Part shown: positions 25,601 through 36,800 of the stretch, in pieces
Layout of the letters: every line of letters starts with the position of its first letter
Numbering within the stretch: the stretch's first letter is position 1
NCBI GenBank assembly: GCA_951799425.1
Contig: OX637407.1
Coordinates: 26,471,691-26,535,690 of the forward strand
Length of the DNA stretch: 64,000 nucleotides
Direction of reading: 5' to 3'
Source of the DNA: Ilex aquifolium
Lineage: Eukaryota; Streptophyta; Magnoliopsida; Aquifoliales; Aquifoliaceae
The notes under the pieces: generated by a model
Seen by the model: only the letters and a program-made list of their open reading frames with translations
Told to the model about the DNA's origin: nothing
Database searches by the model: none
Translations under genes and position numbers: made by a program

Positions 25601-27250
25601 ATTTTTGTGAGTGTGTAGGAATCAGATACATTAAATGGTTCGTTTCTATATGCTCTTTACTTTTTTTCCCTGTGTGGCTTTTGGATTTAGTTAAATTTTA
25701 AAAAACAAGATTTCTGATATTCAATTGTATCTCGCTGGAGGTCGTATAATTTTTCTGTGGCAATTGGTTAACTTAAGGATGCCTCATACAGACCTGTTTG
25801 CTTGAGCTTGAATGTGACAAACAAATGATTTCCTTCCATGCTGAATGATTTGTGTGGTTGAAATATCAGCAATCAATACAATTTCGGATCCTTTTCTAAA
25901 GAATAGAATAATCCCTCCAGACATTACTGAAGTTTCAAGCTTTGTTGCTAAGGACAATGTTTTACTGTAGCTTGTATAGAGGTGGTTTGTTGTGAATGAT
26001 AGGAGTCTTTTTTTGGCAAAAAGGAGGAATAAATGAAGAAATGTTGCATTATGGTGGGGAGGTCCTCAAGAGAAAAAAAAAATCCCAGTGATTTCATGTA
26101 GATGGCAGCTCAATAGAAGTGGAATTGATTCTGGTGACTTTTCATTATTTTGCTAAAAAAGATCCAAATATGAGAGGTTATGGGGTTATGTGTAAGAACT
26201 CCGTCTTTAATGACCCTTCAACAGGTTTCATTTCCCCGTTAGCATTACTAACTTGAGAGAAAATGGAAATGTTGAAGTAAAGCTTCCCCCCCCCCCCCCC
26301 CAACAAAAAAAAAAAAAAAAAACACACGCACACAACCAAAAAAAAAAAAGAGGAAAAAACTGAAACTTGATAATGGCAATGGATCCAGGTTAGGTAGCAC
26401 AATGATATCATATGTATTCAGGCATTTAAATGATATGACACACAAGAATTGAGTGTCAATTATTAAACCTGTTAAATTTGTATTTAGGGGATCTTTTAGG
26501 AGCCTACTAATTAATTGCACATGTACAGAGAAAGATAGTCATTTGTACAACTGAAAACTGCATCTGTAAATAGATTTTAGGATTTTGTTGGCAACTTGGC
26601 ATTAAGGAGCGGCATCCTGATTTCCCACAATTTATTGATTTGCTTTCTAAGTTACATTAGTAATTTTCGCATGTTTCTAGTGTACATTGAAACAATCATT
26701 ATTATTGTAATTTCCATCATGGCAGGTTTTGTACCTTAGACACCTCTGTATCTCTACGTCTTGAGGGATCTTATTTTTTCTTCGATATGGTTGCAGGCTC
26801 TCTCAAAGAGGATTCATTATGGTAAATTTGTAGCCGAGGCAAAATTTCGAGAATCGCCTGCTAGCTATGAGGCTGCCATTAGAGGGCAGGTATACTCACA
26901 CCTTCAGATTTTTGTATGATTCATCTTTTCAATATTTGCAGCATTCATGTTTCCGACAATATGTCTTCTCTTTGGTTTGTTCTGTTTTCTGCGTGTGGTG
27001 CAATCTCTTACAGGACAGGGCTCAACTCATGGAACTCCTAACCCATTATAATGTAGAAGAAGCAATTAAGAAGAGAGTCAATATGAAAGCCAAAACATAT
27101 GGCCAAGAGGTGGGATTCAGCCAAGAGATAGATGCCACTGATCCAGTATACAAGATCAAGCCAAGTTTAGTAGCCAAACTATATGGAGATTGGATCATGC
27201 CTTTGACAAAGGAGGTTCAGGTGGAATACTTGTTGAGAAGATTGGATTAG
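19640..27250 (+). CDS. CM3: Chorismate mutase, plastid type (CM3/CM1 class)
   Basis: Six exons: 19640-19815, 21706-21925, 22019-22105, 25294-25437, 26797-26889, 27014-27250; all junctions are GT-AG and phases agree, giving 318 residues. Function: converts chorismate to prephenate, the committed step to Phe and Tyr. Seen: a Ser/Thr-rich, acid-poor N-terminus of about 58 residues that fits a plastid transit peptide, then the AroQ-type helical fold with SLTLESIRHCLIRQEDSIIF, ERAQYSYN, ETEKLHAQVGRYKSPDEHPF, ALSKRIHYGKFVAEAKFR and the ending PLTKEVQVEYLLRRLD. GDDGNCGS at residues 192-199 is the conserved loop near the effector site; Cys197 is usually aromatic. The symbol rests mainly on gene order with RRG, MINE1 and BUB3.3; CM1 is the alternative. 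Introns 1 and 3 are swollen by mobile elements. Confidence 0.93.
20089..21116. mobile_element. Non-autonomous hAT element in chorismate mutase intron 1
   Basis: Termini CAGGGCGGAGCCA and TGGCTCCGCCCCAG are inverted, and the 8 bases TCTCTGTG are repeated exactly on both sides (20081-20088 and 21117-21124), the hAT signature. 1,028 bp with no transposase. The right part holds three tandem copies of a 70-bp unit. Confidence 0.92.
20861..21058. repeat. Three tandem copies of a 70-bp unit
   Basis: The unit contains GACACAATTAAATATGTC or GGCACAATTAAATATATC followed by TAAATTTTATATTGAAAA and TATATCTAATGT. Copies begin near 20861, 20931 and 21001. The second and third are almost identical at their starts, so the amplification is recent relative to the element. 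Confidence 0.85.
22228..23657. mobile_element. Possible TIR element in chorismate mutase intron 3
   Basis: AGAAGCACGAACAC at the left pairs with GTATCCGTGCTTCT at the right. The inside is rich in GTGTC/GACAC motifs (GTGTCGGGCATTG, GTGTCCGAAAGGTGTC). No duplication was found. A shorter relative lies in a BUB3-like gene intron at about 53766. Class uncertain. Confidence 0.45.
23670..24720 (-). mobile_element. LINE remnant (zf-RVT region) in chorismate mutase intron 3
   Basis: On the minus strand the stretch near 24160-24210 encodes PQWCILCKKDNES, which matches the Cys-containing motif after plant LINE reverse transcriptases. Further along come stretches such as TTKVKTLWRC and ALFWMVQLKRNGRIF, typical of the same region. 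Frames are broken. A related copy sits in the RRG gene intron. Confidence 0.6.
26288..26350. repeat. Poly-C/poly-A low-complexity tract
   Basis: A C homopolymer is followed by A runs and a CACACG stretch, inside intron 4 of chorismate mutase. The long frames over it on the minus strand come from this composition. Confidence 0.8.
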
Positions 27251-27656
27251 ACAAAGAGTCAATATTTATCATCTGTCCAGCCACTTGGGTTCAATAACTT
27301 CTTATCTCTCGGCTATGAGAATTAGAACTGTGATTTAAAAATATAACAGCAATTTCAAGTTGTTCTGTATGGATTGTATATTATGCTCTATTGTGATCTA
27401 ATTGTCAATGACTCGAGTCGTGAAAACAGCCTATGTACATGTTGGAGTAAGGTTGTATACAACTGGTCCTCTCTAAACCTCGCCGTAGTGAGAGCTGTGT
27501 CTGTGATGTGGTGAGGACAATATTCCAGACTGCCAAACAGAACCTGAAAGGCTTTACATTAGCTCTCCACTCTCCCAATTTGGATTGAGATGGGAATTTT
27601 GGGCCCTCTAAATATTCTTTCGGCAGTTACTTGTTGTACAGGATTACAATTCTCCT
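27251..27656. other. 3' flank of chorismate mutase
   Basis: This should contain the 3'UTR. No further gene is visible before the SINE. Confidence 0.4.
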
Positions 27657-27851
27657 ACCACCGAGCGTTAGATCAGTTAGTGAGGGATTGTTCCAGCTTA
27701 ACAAAGGTCTCGGGTTCGAGTCTTAGGAACGCAACTGCGTTCGGTAGGGAGAGCTTTGTCGCTCTTGTGATCCCACCCGGCTCGAATCCGGATTAGTCGG
27801 AGCTCAACGTGACTTTCGAATATCGGATGGTTTGACTAAAAAAAAAAGTTT
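27657..27851 (+). mobile_element. tRNA-derived SINE (Au-like)
   Basis: A-box-like TTAGATCAGTTAGTGAG and B box GGGTTCGAGTCTT are followed by a body with GGCTCGAATCCGGATTAGTC and an A-rich tail. The 9-bp flank AATTCTCCT is duplicated at 27648-27656 and 27852-27860. The body is as I recall for plant Au-type SINEs. Length about 195 bp. Confidence 0.88.
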
Positions 27852-27860
27852 AATTCTCCT

Positions 27861-28516
27861 TCCCGGCTTCTCTCTCTCCCCCTCCCCCGTGGTGTAAAAA
27901 ATCGTTGCATATGAAAAAATAATTTTTTTACCTGTTGCTTGTACCTCTATTTGAATGGAAGGGCAAACAAAAAAAACTTTTCCTAAAATCCAATGCACAG
28001 ACGGCATAGTTCTAACTTTTGAGCTGGAAAATGCGTGATCTTGACCCACCATGTGCAATGGGATCTGTGATATTATTAAAGTGTGAATATATTCTAAGGA
28101 AAGATGAGTCCATTGTGCTTTATCATCATTCACTTTTCTAGATTCTTTCTTGTCAATCATTCCCACTCTTCTTCTAAAATTATTTAAAAGCTCCGGAGGG
28201 AATGACCTGTTTGTTTTATTTGATTTTAAAAAATAAATATGTAGATAAATTATTTGGGTTATGAAATATTACTATTTCTCAGTATTACATAATTATTTGC
28301 AATAGACTTTATTGCACTTATGTTAGAGCCGAAATTAAGGTTTCGCCGTGTGACTGAATAGTAGGTTTAGTTGTATTGAAGTGTTAAAAATTAAACTAAG
28401 AAATTTGAATTTTTACTAACGGGATCAACCACTCAAAATGGTTTAAAACTTTAAATGCTAATTTTCTTTTTATTAGTATGATTATAACCAAACTCATGAA
28501 TTTGTATAGGACCAAT
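27861..28516. other. Spacer without a recognised gene
   Basis: AT-rich DNA up to the LTR element. The 120-codon minus-strand frame at 27804-28166 overlaps the SINE and has no conserved motif. Confidence 0.4.
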
Positions 28517-29190
28517 TGATGATGCACAAAATTGGTTTGCACACCACAGTCAAGTGAATAGTGTAAAATGCAGTAAGTAAGGAAAAGACAATAACAACAC
28601 AAGAATTATAGTGGTTCGGTCAACAAGACCTACGTCCACTTTCAATGGTTAAGTTTGCCGGAGGTTTATTAATTCCGATGTGTAAGGAGATTAGGGAATT
28701 ACAAGAGAGAGAGATGAGCTTGAGTCTTTTTCAGGTGCCCCCAAGTGATGGGGAAGCTTAATTTATAGTCGTCCGTGTAGTAATTGAATGGGCAGTTTGA
28801 CGATCATAACGGATTGTAGCAACTTAATAGCTTTAAACAGCTTGGCGACCCCTCCTCTCCTTGGCGACCCCTCCTCTCCTCAACCGGCAGGGGAGTGCTC
28901 TCCAAAGGTCTTGGCCAAATGATGAGGGAATGTTGACTTTCTCTAAGCGGTCTGCTCCCGTAGTGGAGTAGTTCCCTAATGAGCTTGAGGTGCAACCTGG
29001 GATGTCTGGGCATCAAGAGCTTGAGGTGCAGCCTGGGATGCCTGGGCATCAAGAGCTTGAGGTGCAGCCTGGGATGTCTGGGCATCAAGAGCTTGACCGG
29101 GTTGACCATATTGGGCTGAATTTGCTGGATCTTTTGGAGTTGGCCCCTTGGGCTTGTAACATGAGTTGGGCCCTTGGGCTTGACCTATCA
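28517..29190 (-). repeat. 3' LTR of element 1
   Basis: 674 bp. It carries two copies of a 21-bp CTTGGCGACCCCTCCTCTC unit and three copies of a 36-bp unit containing GAGCTTGAGGTGCA near 28980-29090. The other LTR has three copies of the 21-bp unit, which accounts for most of the length difference. Confidence 0.93.
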
Positions 29191-29273
29191 TTTACCCCTC
29201 AATGCCCTGTGTCCAATGGAACTTGGAGAGGAGGGCATTCGGTTAAACTTGAATTTTCGGCTGCCCGACATAA

Positions 29274-29690
29274 CTGAAAAAACTTCGGGAGGCCAAAACA
29301 GCTGTTTCTGAGCCTTTTTTGGATTTTTTACAGCATTACTCACTGAACCAGTGAGTTTTGTAGGACTCGTTGAGAGCTTCGATTTGATATATTATAAGCC
29401 TCATTTGGAGCAACGGAGCAAGAGTTACGGTCAAAATTTCGAGAAAAGAGTTGGGCGCATGGTTTTGGGCGAGCAGACAGCTTTTGGGCGAGCACACTGC
29501 GTCTTGGGCGAGCACAGAGTGACCTGGGTGAGAAGGAATTTTTTTTTTTTTTGAAAAAACTTCGGGAGGCCAAAACAGCTGTTTCTGAGCTTTTTTTGGA
29601 CTTTTTACAGCATCAATCACTGTCATAGACAGTGAGTTTTGTAGGGCTCGCCGAGAGTTTCGATTTGATATATTATAAGCCCCGTTTCGA
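29274..29690. repeat. Direct duplication inside element 1
   Basis: A segment of about 135 bp beginning GAAAAAACTTCGGGAGGCC occurs at about 29274-29410 and again at 29553-29690, with the shared stretch TTCGATTTGATATATTATAA. It lies near the 3' end of the element. Confidence 0.85.
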
Positions 29691-30159
29691 GCACCTTGGA
29701 CGAGCGGCCTGCTGCGCTAGGCAGCCTGGGCGCGCGGACTGCCTAGTGGATTGTTTGGGCTTTATACTTGGGTGAGCCTGGGGCTTCCTTGGGTGAGTCT
29801 GGGGCTGCCTTGGGCGAGCCTGGGGCTTCCTTGGGCGAGTTTAGTTCTGTAGTCAAAAGGCAGAGTACGCCGAACACTTTTGGTGGTGATGATCCGACTC
29901 CTCCGAGTGAACTTTTTGAAACTCCTTTTGATTGACAATATTCTACCTTTCAGTAGGCTCCTCTCACCTGTGGAACTCCATTAACTATATAAACTCCTTC
30001 TTTCACTCCTTTTTTTTGGATTCTTGAAGGGTACTAGATGATGGAGGTGACTTGGGCGAGCACTTTGCTCATGGTGGAAGTGATTTGGGCAAACTCAGCT
30101 AGCGCGAGGCCTTGGGCGAGTTTGGCCTGCCTTGGGCGCGAAGTTGGGTGCCTGAGAGC

Positions 30160-30345
30160 ATTTGAAAGGCTGGGCGCCCGAGGAGGAGGGCTGGGCGCCT
30201 GGTGTGATGGCCTGGACGCCAGGGATGGTCTGGGCACCTGAGAAGGAGGTCTGGGCGCCTGAGGAGGAGACCTGGGACGCCGGAGAGTGCCTGGGCGCCT
30301 GGTGTGATGGCCTGGGCGCCTGGGATGGTCTGGGCGACCAGGTCG
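30160..30345. repeat. Imperfect GC-rich CTGGGCGCCTG array
   Basis: Multiple imperfect copies of CTGGGCGCCTG and GGTGTGATGGCCTGG motifs inside element 1. Open frames on both strands are a by-product of the repeats. Confidence 0.75.
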
Positions 30346-30544
30346 GCTAGACAGCTGGTTTGGGCAGACAAACAGCTGGGTACGCTGATCTAATGTAGTC
30401 CCTTTGGTTGCAGACGACCTGGAAAGAGAGGCAGGCTACTTGCGTGAGAGCAAAGACAGAGCCTGAGGATTGCTCGTGAGAGAGATACACCTTTTGAGAC
30501 CGAGCTTTTGGGAACCCATGAGAGAGTCCTTAAGCTTGAGGTAT

Positions 30545-30935
30545 AGGCTGCCTGTTTAAGAACAGTACAGATACCAAGCTTTTGGCGACTCGCGAGAGAG
30601 CCGCTAAGCTGGATATATAGGCTGCCTGTTTGAGAACAGTGCAGAGGTGGGTAGGCTGTCTGCTTGAGAGCAGTACAGAGGTAGGCTGTCTGCTTAAGAG
30701 CAGAACAGAGATATGCCAAGCTTTTTTGGTGACCCGCGAGAGAGCCGCTAAGCTGGAGATAGGCTGCCTGCTTAAGAGCAATGCAGAAATAGGCTGCCTG
30801 CTTAAGAGCAATGCAAAGATTAGCTGCCTGCTTAAGAGCAGTGCAGAGGTAGGCCAAGCTTTTTTGGCGTCTCGTGAGAGAGCCTGCTCAGCTAGAGATA
30901 TATTGCCTGTTTGAGAACAGTGCAGAGACAGGTCA
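30545..30935 (-). repeat. Tandem array encoding a repeated ALKQAAY-type peptide
   Basis: About ten imperfect copies of a unit with GCTGCCTGCTTAAGAGCA are separated by spacers with GCGAGAGAGCCGCTAAGC. On the minus strand, the sense of the element, they read as repeats of the type LCTALKQAAY. Whether this is coding or structural is unknown. Confidence 0.75.
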
Positions 30936-31022
30936 AGTTTTTGGCGATCCATGAGATGATTCACCTCGCCTGGACCTGTTGATTTCTTCAGCATTTATAT
31001 ATTTTTGAGCTTTTGCCAATAG

Positions 31023-32060
31023 TTATGGCATGTTCTTTGGTGGTCGCTTCATCACTGAGAAGAGGAAGCTTGATGACCGGAGGCCTCCCAAGAAGGCGGT
31101 CATGCTAACCTTTTCATCGGGCTCCTCAACCTGAAGGACCTCCTCGTTAAAACGAGTGAGGTACCTCCTTAAGCTCTCATCTCGGTCCTGCTTTATGCTG
31201 AGCAGGTGGGTGGCAGGCTTCTGGTGCCGGTGTCCTCCAATAAAGTGCGATACGAAGGACCTGCTCAACTCAGCAAATGAGTCAATGGAGGCTGGGGAGA
31301 GCTTGGCGAACCATTGTCAAGCAGATCCCTTCAAGGTGGTTGGGAACGCTCTGCACATGATTTCGTTGGGGACGTTGTGCAGTTTCATCAAGGTCTTAAA
31401 AGTTTCAAGGTGGTCCAGTGGATCTTTCGTACCATCAAAGGTCTCGACGGATGGCATCTTGAATTTCTGAGGAAGTGGGTAATTCACCACGTCAGGTTTG
31501 AAAGGTGTGTCGGTTCTACTTACGAGGTAGTCCACTGTTTCGCGTCCCTGTGCCTTCATGGCGTTGAAGACGTCACTCAATCGATTCTGCACCTCCTTAA
31601 TTTTTTCGTCCCAATGATTGGGAGGGAGTCCTCTGGAATTATCATGGAAATGATTCTCATGCTCCATGCTTTGGTTTCCACCCTCATCCTCTTGGAAAGG
31701 AAAGTCTCCACCATGGGGAGCGGGAACAGGAGCAGGAGCAGGGGCTGGAGAAGGAGGTGGATGTCTCTCTTGGTGGGCCCCCCTGTGTGGGGCGCCCAAG
31801 GGAGCTCCTAGAGGTGGGGCGCCCAGATGGAGAACGCCTAGGTGGGGAGCCCCTTGATGTCCAGGGCGTGGGGCTCCTCTGTCTTGGGGTCCAGGCTGCA
31901 CTCCTCCTTATTGTCCGAGCATCAGTTGCAAAATCTGCTGGTTCTGGGTTACAAGCTGCTGCATTGTGTCCAGCATCTGCTGTGCATTTGGGACTGGATT
32001 GGCAAGTAGGGGAGGAGCAACCTCTTCCTCTCGTGTTGGATTGTTTTCAGGCTAATTCAT
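31023..32060 (-). pseudogene. Broken gag of element 1
   Basis: One frame runs on the minus strand from ATG 32060 to a stop at 31023, interrupted by TAG at codon 3, a TAA before GGVQPG, and a TGA near 31317. Between the stops it encodes a proline/glutamine-rich head, FDGTKDPLDHLETFK and, after the TGA, FVSHFIGGHRHQKPATHL and DESLRRYLTRFNEEVLQV, which are typical of the retrotransposon gag domain of plant gypsy elements. No frameshift is needed to follow it. Described only as found. Confidence 0.85.
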
Positions 32061-32125
32061 GGATGTGGTTCAGCAAAGAAAATGTTTAGGTGAGAATTTT
32101 GTCGTTCCCACAGACGGCGTCAAAC

Positions 32126-32821
32126 TGATGATGCACAAAATTGGTTTGCACACCACAGTCAAGTGAATAGTGTAAAATGCAGTAAGTAAGGAAAAGACAA
32201 TAACAACACAAGGATTATAGTGGTTCGGTCAACAAGACATACGTCCACTTTCAATGGCTAAGTTCGCCGGAGGTTTATTAATTCCGATGTGTAAGGAGAT
32301 CAGGGAATTACAAGAGAGAGAGATGAGCTTGAGTCTTTTTCAGGTGCCCCCCAAGTGATGGGGAAGCTTACAATTTATAGTCGCCCGTGTAGTAATTGAA
32401 TGGGCAGTTTGACGATCATAACGGATTGTAGCAACTTAATAGCTTTAAACAGCTTGGCGACCCCTCCTCTCCTTGGTGACCCCTCCTCTCCTTGGCGACC
32501 TCTCCTCTCCTCAACCGGCAGGGAAGTGCTCTCCAAAGGTCTTGGCCAAATGATGAGGGAATGTTGACTTTCTCTAAGCGGTCTGCTCCCGTAGTGGAGT
32601 AGTTCCCTAATGAGCTTGAGGTGCAACCTAAGATGTCTGGGCATCAAAAGCTTGAGGTGCAGCCTGGGATGCCTGGGCATCAAGAGCTTGAGGTGCAGCC
32701 TGGGATGTCTGGGCATCAAGAGCTTGACCGGGTTGACCATATTGGGCTGAATTTGCTGGATCTTTTGGAGTTGGCCCCTTGGGCTTGTAACATGAGTTGG
32801 ACCCTTGGGCTTGGCCTATCA
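32126..32821 (-). repeat. 5' LTR of element 1
   Basis: 696 bp, with three copies of the 21-bp unit around 32452-32512 and the 36-bp array near 32610-32720. It starts and ends like the partner LTR and is followed by the CCAAT duplication at 32822-32826. Confidence 0.93.
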
Positions 32822-33834
32822 CCAATCTTTAGAGGATCTAGTTGGCTCCAAACAATCGAACAATGAGAATCTAGGGGAATTCAAAGGTGGATAATGGGAT
32901 TGAATAGGAATAGCCCAATTTAGATAGAAGTTATCCTCTAAATGCAAATGATATCTAATGATAAAATTAAAAGCTAATAACAATGTAAGTTGCATTGACC
33001 AACAATCTCTAACATAACCCCAAAAGATAATTCAAGTGCTAACATAAATGAACTGTAAATTTAAACGTCTTGAATTTGCATTTTGACAATTTAATGGAGT
33101 CAGATTATGAAAGATTTATCTCTCATGAATATTCTAGTTCCGGTGTGAATGATCAACTTTTGATCAGACCGAAGAGGAGATTAATCTATGTGCTCATTAA
33201 ATTAACTGACCTAGACACCCTTGACCTATCTGTGAACCAAAAAAAAAATGTCTAACAAGGGGATATCACTATTATACATTTTTAGAAACAATATTGGTAG
33301 CGGAATTTTGTACCAAAATATTGTTTTTTTTATTTTTAATTTATTCTCTTTCTATAACTTATTTTCAAATATATTTTTATTAATTTGCCGTTGCTTACAT
33401 AAAACCATGGCCAAACATTGTATAAGTATTAAAGAGAATTAATTTAAATCATATTTTGATACGAACAACAATAAATTAAAAAAAAACAGAAAAAAAAAAA
33501 GAAAATAACGATATTGATCCATGGGTAGCATATGAAATTTCTGTAAACAAACTGTCCATGTAGAAAAATAATATTTCTGTCCAATAAAAATATAACACGT
33601 GTAATAATATTTTTTCACTCGCTTCACCCGTTAAGTTACTGGTTTGCCCTTCATTAATATACAAAATTCCTTTTTTGGGAACAGTGAGCGCCGATTTTAA
33701 GCACAGCTGCACCGCAGCATGTTTGTCTCTTTGGAGAACTGGTGGGGGTAAAGAGTGCGACTGCATTGAACCCAAAGCACAGCTCACTCCCCTTCCCTCG
33801 GCAGAGAGAGATAGAGAGAGAGAGAGAGAGGGGA
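32822..33834. other. Spacer and promoter region of the DUF538 gene
   Basis: AT-rich DNA with no other gene recognised. An A-rich tail near 33240 follows a stretch that could be an old SINE end, but no boxes are clear. The last 35 bases before the ATG at 33835 are a GA repeat (33804-33830), a common plant leader feature. Confidence 0.45.
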
Positions 33835-36800
33835 ATGGAGAAAGCTCTGGTGAAAGTTGGGAGCTTGAAAGCTGGAAGCTATTGGATTTCCAAAAAAGCC
33901 AAGGAAGAGTTCAACAACATCTCTGAAGACCTCACTGTATGTACCCATTTAGCATTCTTTTTTTTTTATCTTTCTTCACATCTATGATTCTCATTGTTAC
34001 GTTAATATAACAGACTCTTTGGTAAAGTTTTGGTCATGGTTGGTTGGTAATGTGGCTTATTTGAATCTTACCCACATGATGATAATGTGTTAGTCATGTG
34101 TTGAACATCTGGAATTGGGTCTAGATTGTGAGATCTGTTGATTATTCACAAGAAAAAAATTGGAGAATGAAGTGGGTTTCTTTATCTATGACTGTTTTTG
34201 AATGCCTTGAGGGGCAAAAAATAGGCAAATGGGAAATTTTTATTGTAAGATGGGTAGGTAATGAACTCTATCAGTCATGGCTTAGATCTTGGGGGATGTG
34301 GATATAATGTGGTTGCTCCAAAGACTCCAATTTGGCTCATTTCTTTGTAGAACTTTGATTTTGTTTTAATTATTCATCTCAGCTTGGACTAAATTCTATG
34401 TGAATTTTTGGATTAGAATAGATGAAAAGGAGTTATATGTAATTCAATTACCTGGCATGGCCTTCCCTTATTTGTGAATGAAGTTAGAAGACAAAGTTCT
34501 TATTACTATTGACTTTCAAAAAGAGTTGTCATATCTCGGTAATGGGGTTTGTTGATTCGGAATCCGGCACTGTAGGATTTGAACCTACGGGTTTTGAGAC
34601 CCACGTTGTACCGAACTGAACTAAGAGCACGTTCTTATCACATCACAGTAGATATGACTGTAAAAAAAGGATTCTTTTTGTACCCCAAATACATTTTGTA
34701 TGCATATAGGCTCATAAAATGGACGGCCATGGCGGGATGCGCCTTAAAATAATTTATAATTAATTTAGATTTGACCTGAACTACCCAATTGATTTTGACA
34801 TATAGTTTAAAGCATTTGAAAAAAGTATATGATTCCAATTAGGAAGAGAATAGTGTGTGCACCCTTTGCAAAGAATTTGATTATATTACTGTACTGAAGG
34901 TTGCTTTTACTCGCAGACTTTCTCAAATACGGTTGAAGAGAAGGCAAAATGGATATTTAACAAGCTAAAAGGTGAGGGAATTATATTTACATAGGAATTT
35001 ATGCAACAGATTAATTGTGGGATGGTTGTGCTATATTGAACCCATCATGCTCTCGGAATTCTTTTTAGATACTCAATGCTCCTCAAGAAGAAAAGGAAAC
35101 AAATTGTTTCATGTCTACCCAACAAAATTTGTTGCCCATACTTTTATGTATTCACTTGTTGGATAGGCGGTAATGCATTTCTTCATCTATGATTCAATAT
35201 GCGCTAAATTATCATTGACAGTGGGATGATGCTCCAACTCTTGATGGAATCCTTTTATCAGATATGGTAGTCTTGAAGGTGTTATAGAATTTGTAACAGT
35301 TCTCTGGCAAATGAGGATGATATATGGGATCAATTCAATCATCATTTGCTTCTGGTATGCTATTATATTTTATTGTTAGGACCTAGGGATAAATAGGGCC
35401 GTCAATTATGTACGTCCTTAATTACATCCTTATTGTCCATTTTAAAGTACTCAACTTCTTTGACGTATTTTCCATAAATTTATAATCCTTGTTGGGGGGA
35501 CATGTAATGAATTTCATGGTTTTCAATTGTGCTTGTTTTAGTTTTTACTTTTTATTGATACTAGATTTTGTACTACACTGAGGTTTTAGTGATTCTTGTA
35601 TCATTTTATTAGTTGTTGTTGTTCAAGTAACAAAGTCAGCACAAGCATAATCCAGAGTGTAAGTTAGAAGATCACAAATTGAAGTGCGAAATGTAATCTG
35701 AGCTGAAACAAAACTAGGTGGTTATTTCTTTATGTTTGTGTATTACAGCTATATTAGAAGATGGGGTAAGGATATTCTGCTTTCAGCAAAAAAAGTAGTT
35801 GAGATTCTAGAAAAGTCTAAATATCAGTCAAAAATGGAAAAGGATCTGCTTTTTTGGACTTGGAAATGGTTGATTTAATTGCCAAAAGATGCTAATTCGG
35901 AGTTATTTTCATTGGGGAAAGGAGTTAGGGAGAGGCATTTGTTTTCCACTCTTATTTTGCAGAATTAAAGTGCAATGGATGAGATAGAGAAGCAAATGGC
36001 ACAAGATTATACGTGAGCACGAAAAAAATGACCATTGGAGAAGATGGAAGTGAGCGTGCTGGAACAAGAAGTGGAATAGAAGGACAAGTAGATGCACTCA
36101 TCCAAATGTAAGGCCAAAACGGTTGCAAATTGAGGTTGCAAGACAACATGAAAAATTGGCCAAAGGGGACTTGAGTAGAAAGACTAACTACTCTTTTAAA
36201 GGATTTGATGATACGCTCACTTTATATACGTATATCGAGAGGGTGCATCTATAGGTTAGCATGCATTGAGGTGTACATGGATATATTGTTTAGATAGTTT
36301 TTGTTCCCTTTCTCGGCAGCTGTCAACTTTTTTCATAGAATATTATTAATATTTATTTCAACGCAACTTTATATTATACATTTTTCTTACTTGTAGTTAC
36401 TACACAGACACGCAAGAGTTATATTTAATTTTTTCAAATGGATTTGAGGTAAGATTTGGGGTAGTTTTGATCAGTGCAAAGCAAAAATATACTTCATAAA
36501 TTTCATTAATTGTTGTGTTCTTTTATAATTGGCTTCTAATTTCTGAAATAGTACGTGCGTGCTAAGCACAAGATTGTGACCTTTTTGTTCTGTCTTTTGT
36601 AGGAAAACCAGTCAAAACCTTGCCAGATCTCCTTCGAGAATACAACTTGCCTCCTGGCCTGTTCCCCCAGAACATAACGTGTTACGAGTTTGATGAGTCA
36701 AAGGCTAAGCTGACTGTATACTTGCCCTCTGCATGTGAGGTCAGCTTCAAAGATTCCTCCATGATAAGGTATGCCCCTCGGGTAAAAGCCATTCTTATGA

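Larger units (their letters stand above)
28517..32821 (-). mobile_element. Gag-only LTR retrotransposon (gypsy-like), element 1
   Basis: 4,305 bp with LTRs at both ends (28517-29190 and 32126-32821), TGATGATGCAC start and CCTATCA end, and an exact 5-bp duplication CCAAT on both sides. Reading on the minus strand, the primer-binding site GTTTGACGCCGTCTGTGGGA directly follows the 32126 LTR, and a purine stretch GAGGGGTAAA precedes the 28517 LTR. The inside holds a broken gag and repeats but no protease, reverse transcriptase or integrase, so it needs help to move. The LTRs are nearly identical apart from repeat-number changes, suggesting recent insertion. Confidence 0.93.

Noticed and set aside
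26178..26520. Minus-strand frames with Phe and Gly runs
   Set aside because: They arise from the poly-C and poly-A tracts in a chorismate mutase intron.
28976..29191. Frames with repeated ALDAQTSQAAPQ-like peptide
   Set aside because: They read through the 36-bp tandem repeats of the LTR and have no role beyond the repeat.
31314..31811. 165-codon plus-strand frame
   Set aside because: Antisense to the gag-like frame of element 1, which has the recognisable domain.
36000..36150. Small minus-strand frames at 35909-36149
   Set aside because: They lie in DUF538 intron 2, lack conserved motifs and overlap each other in different frames.
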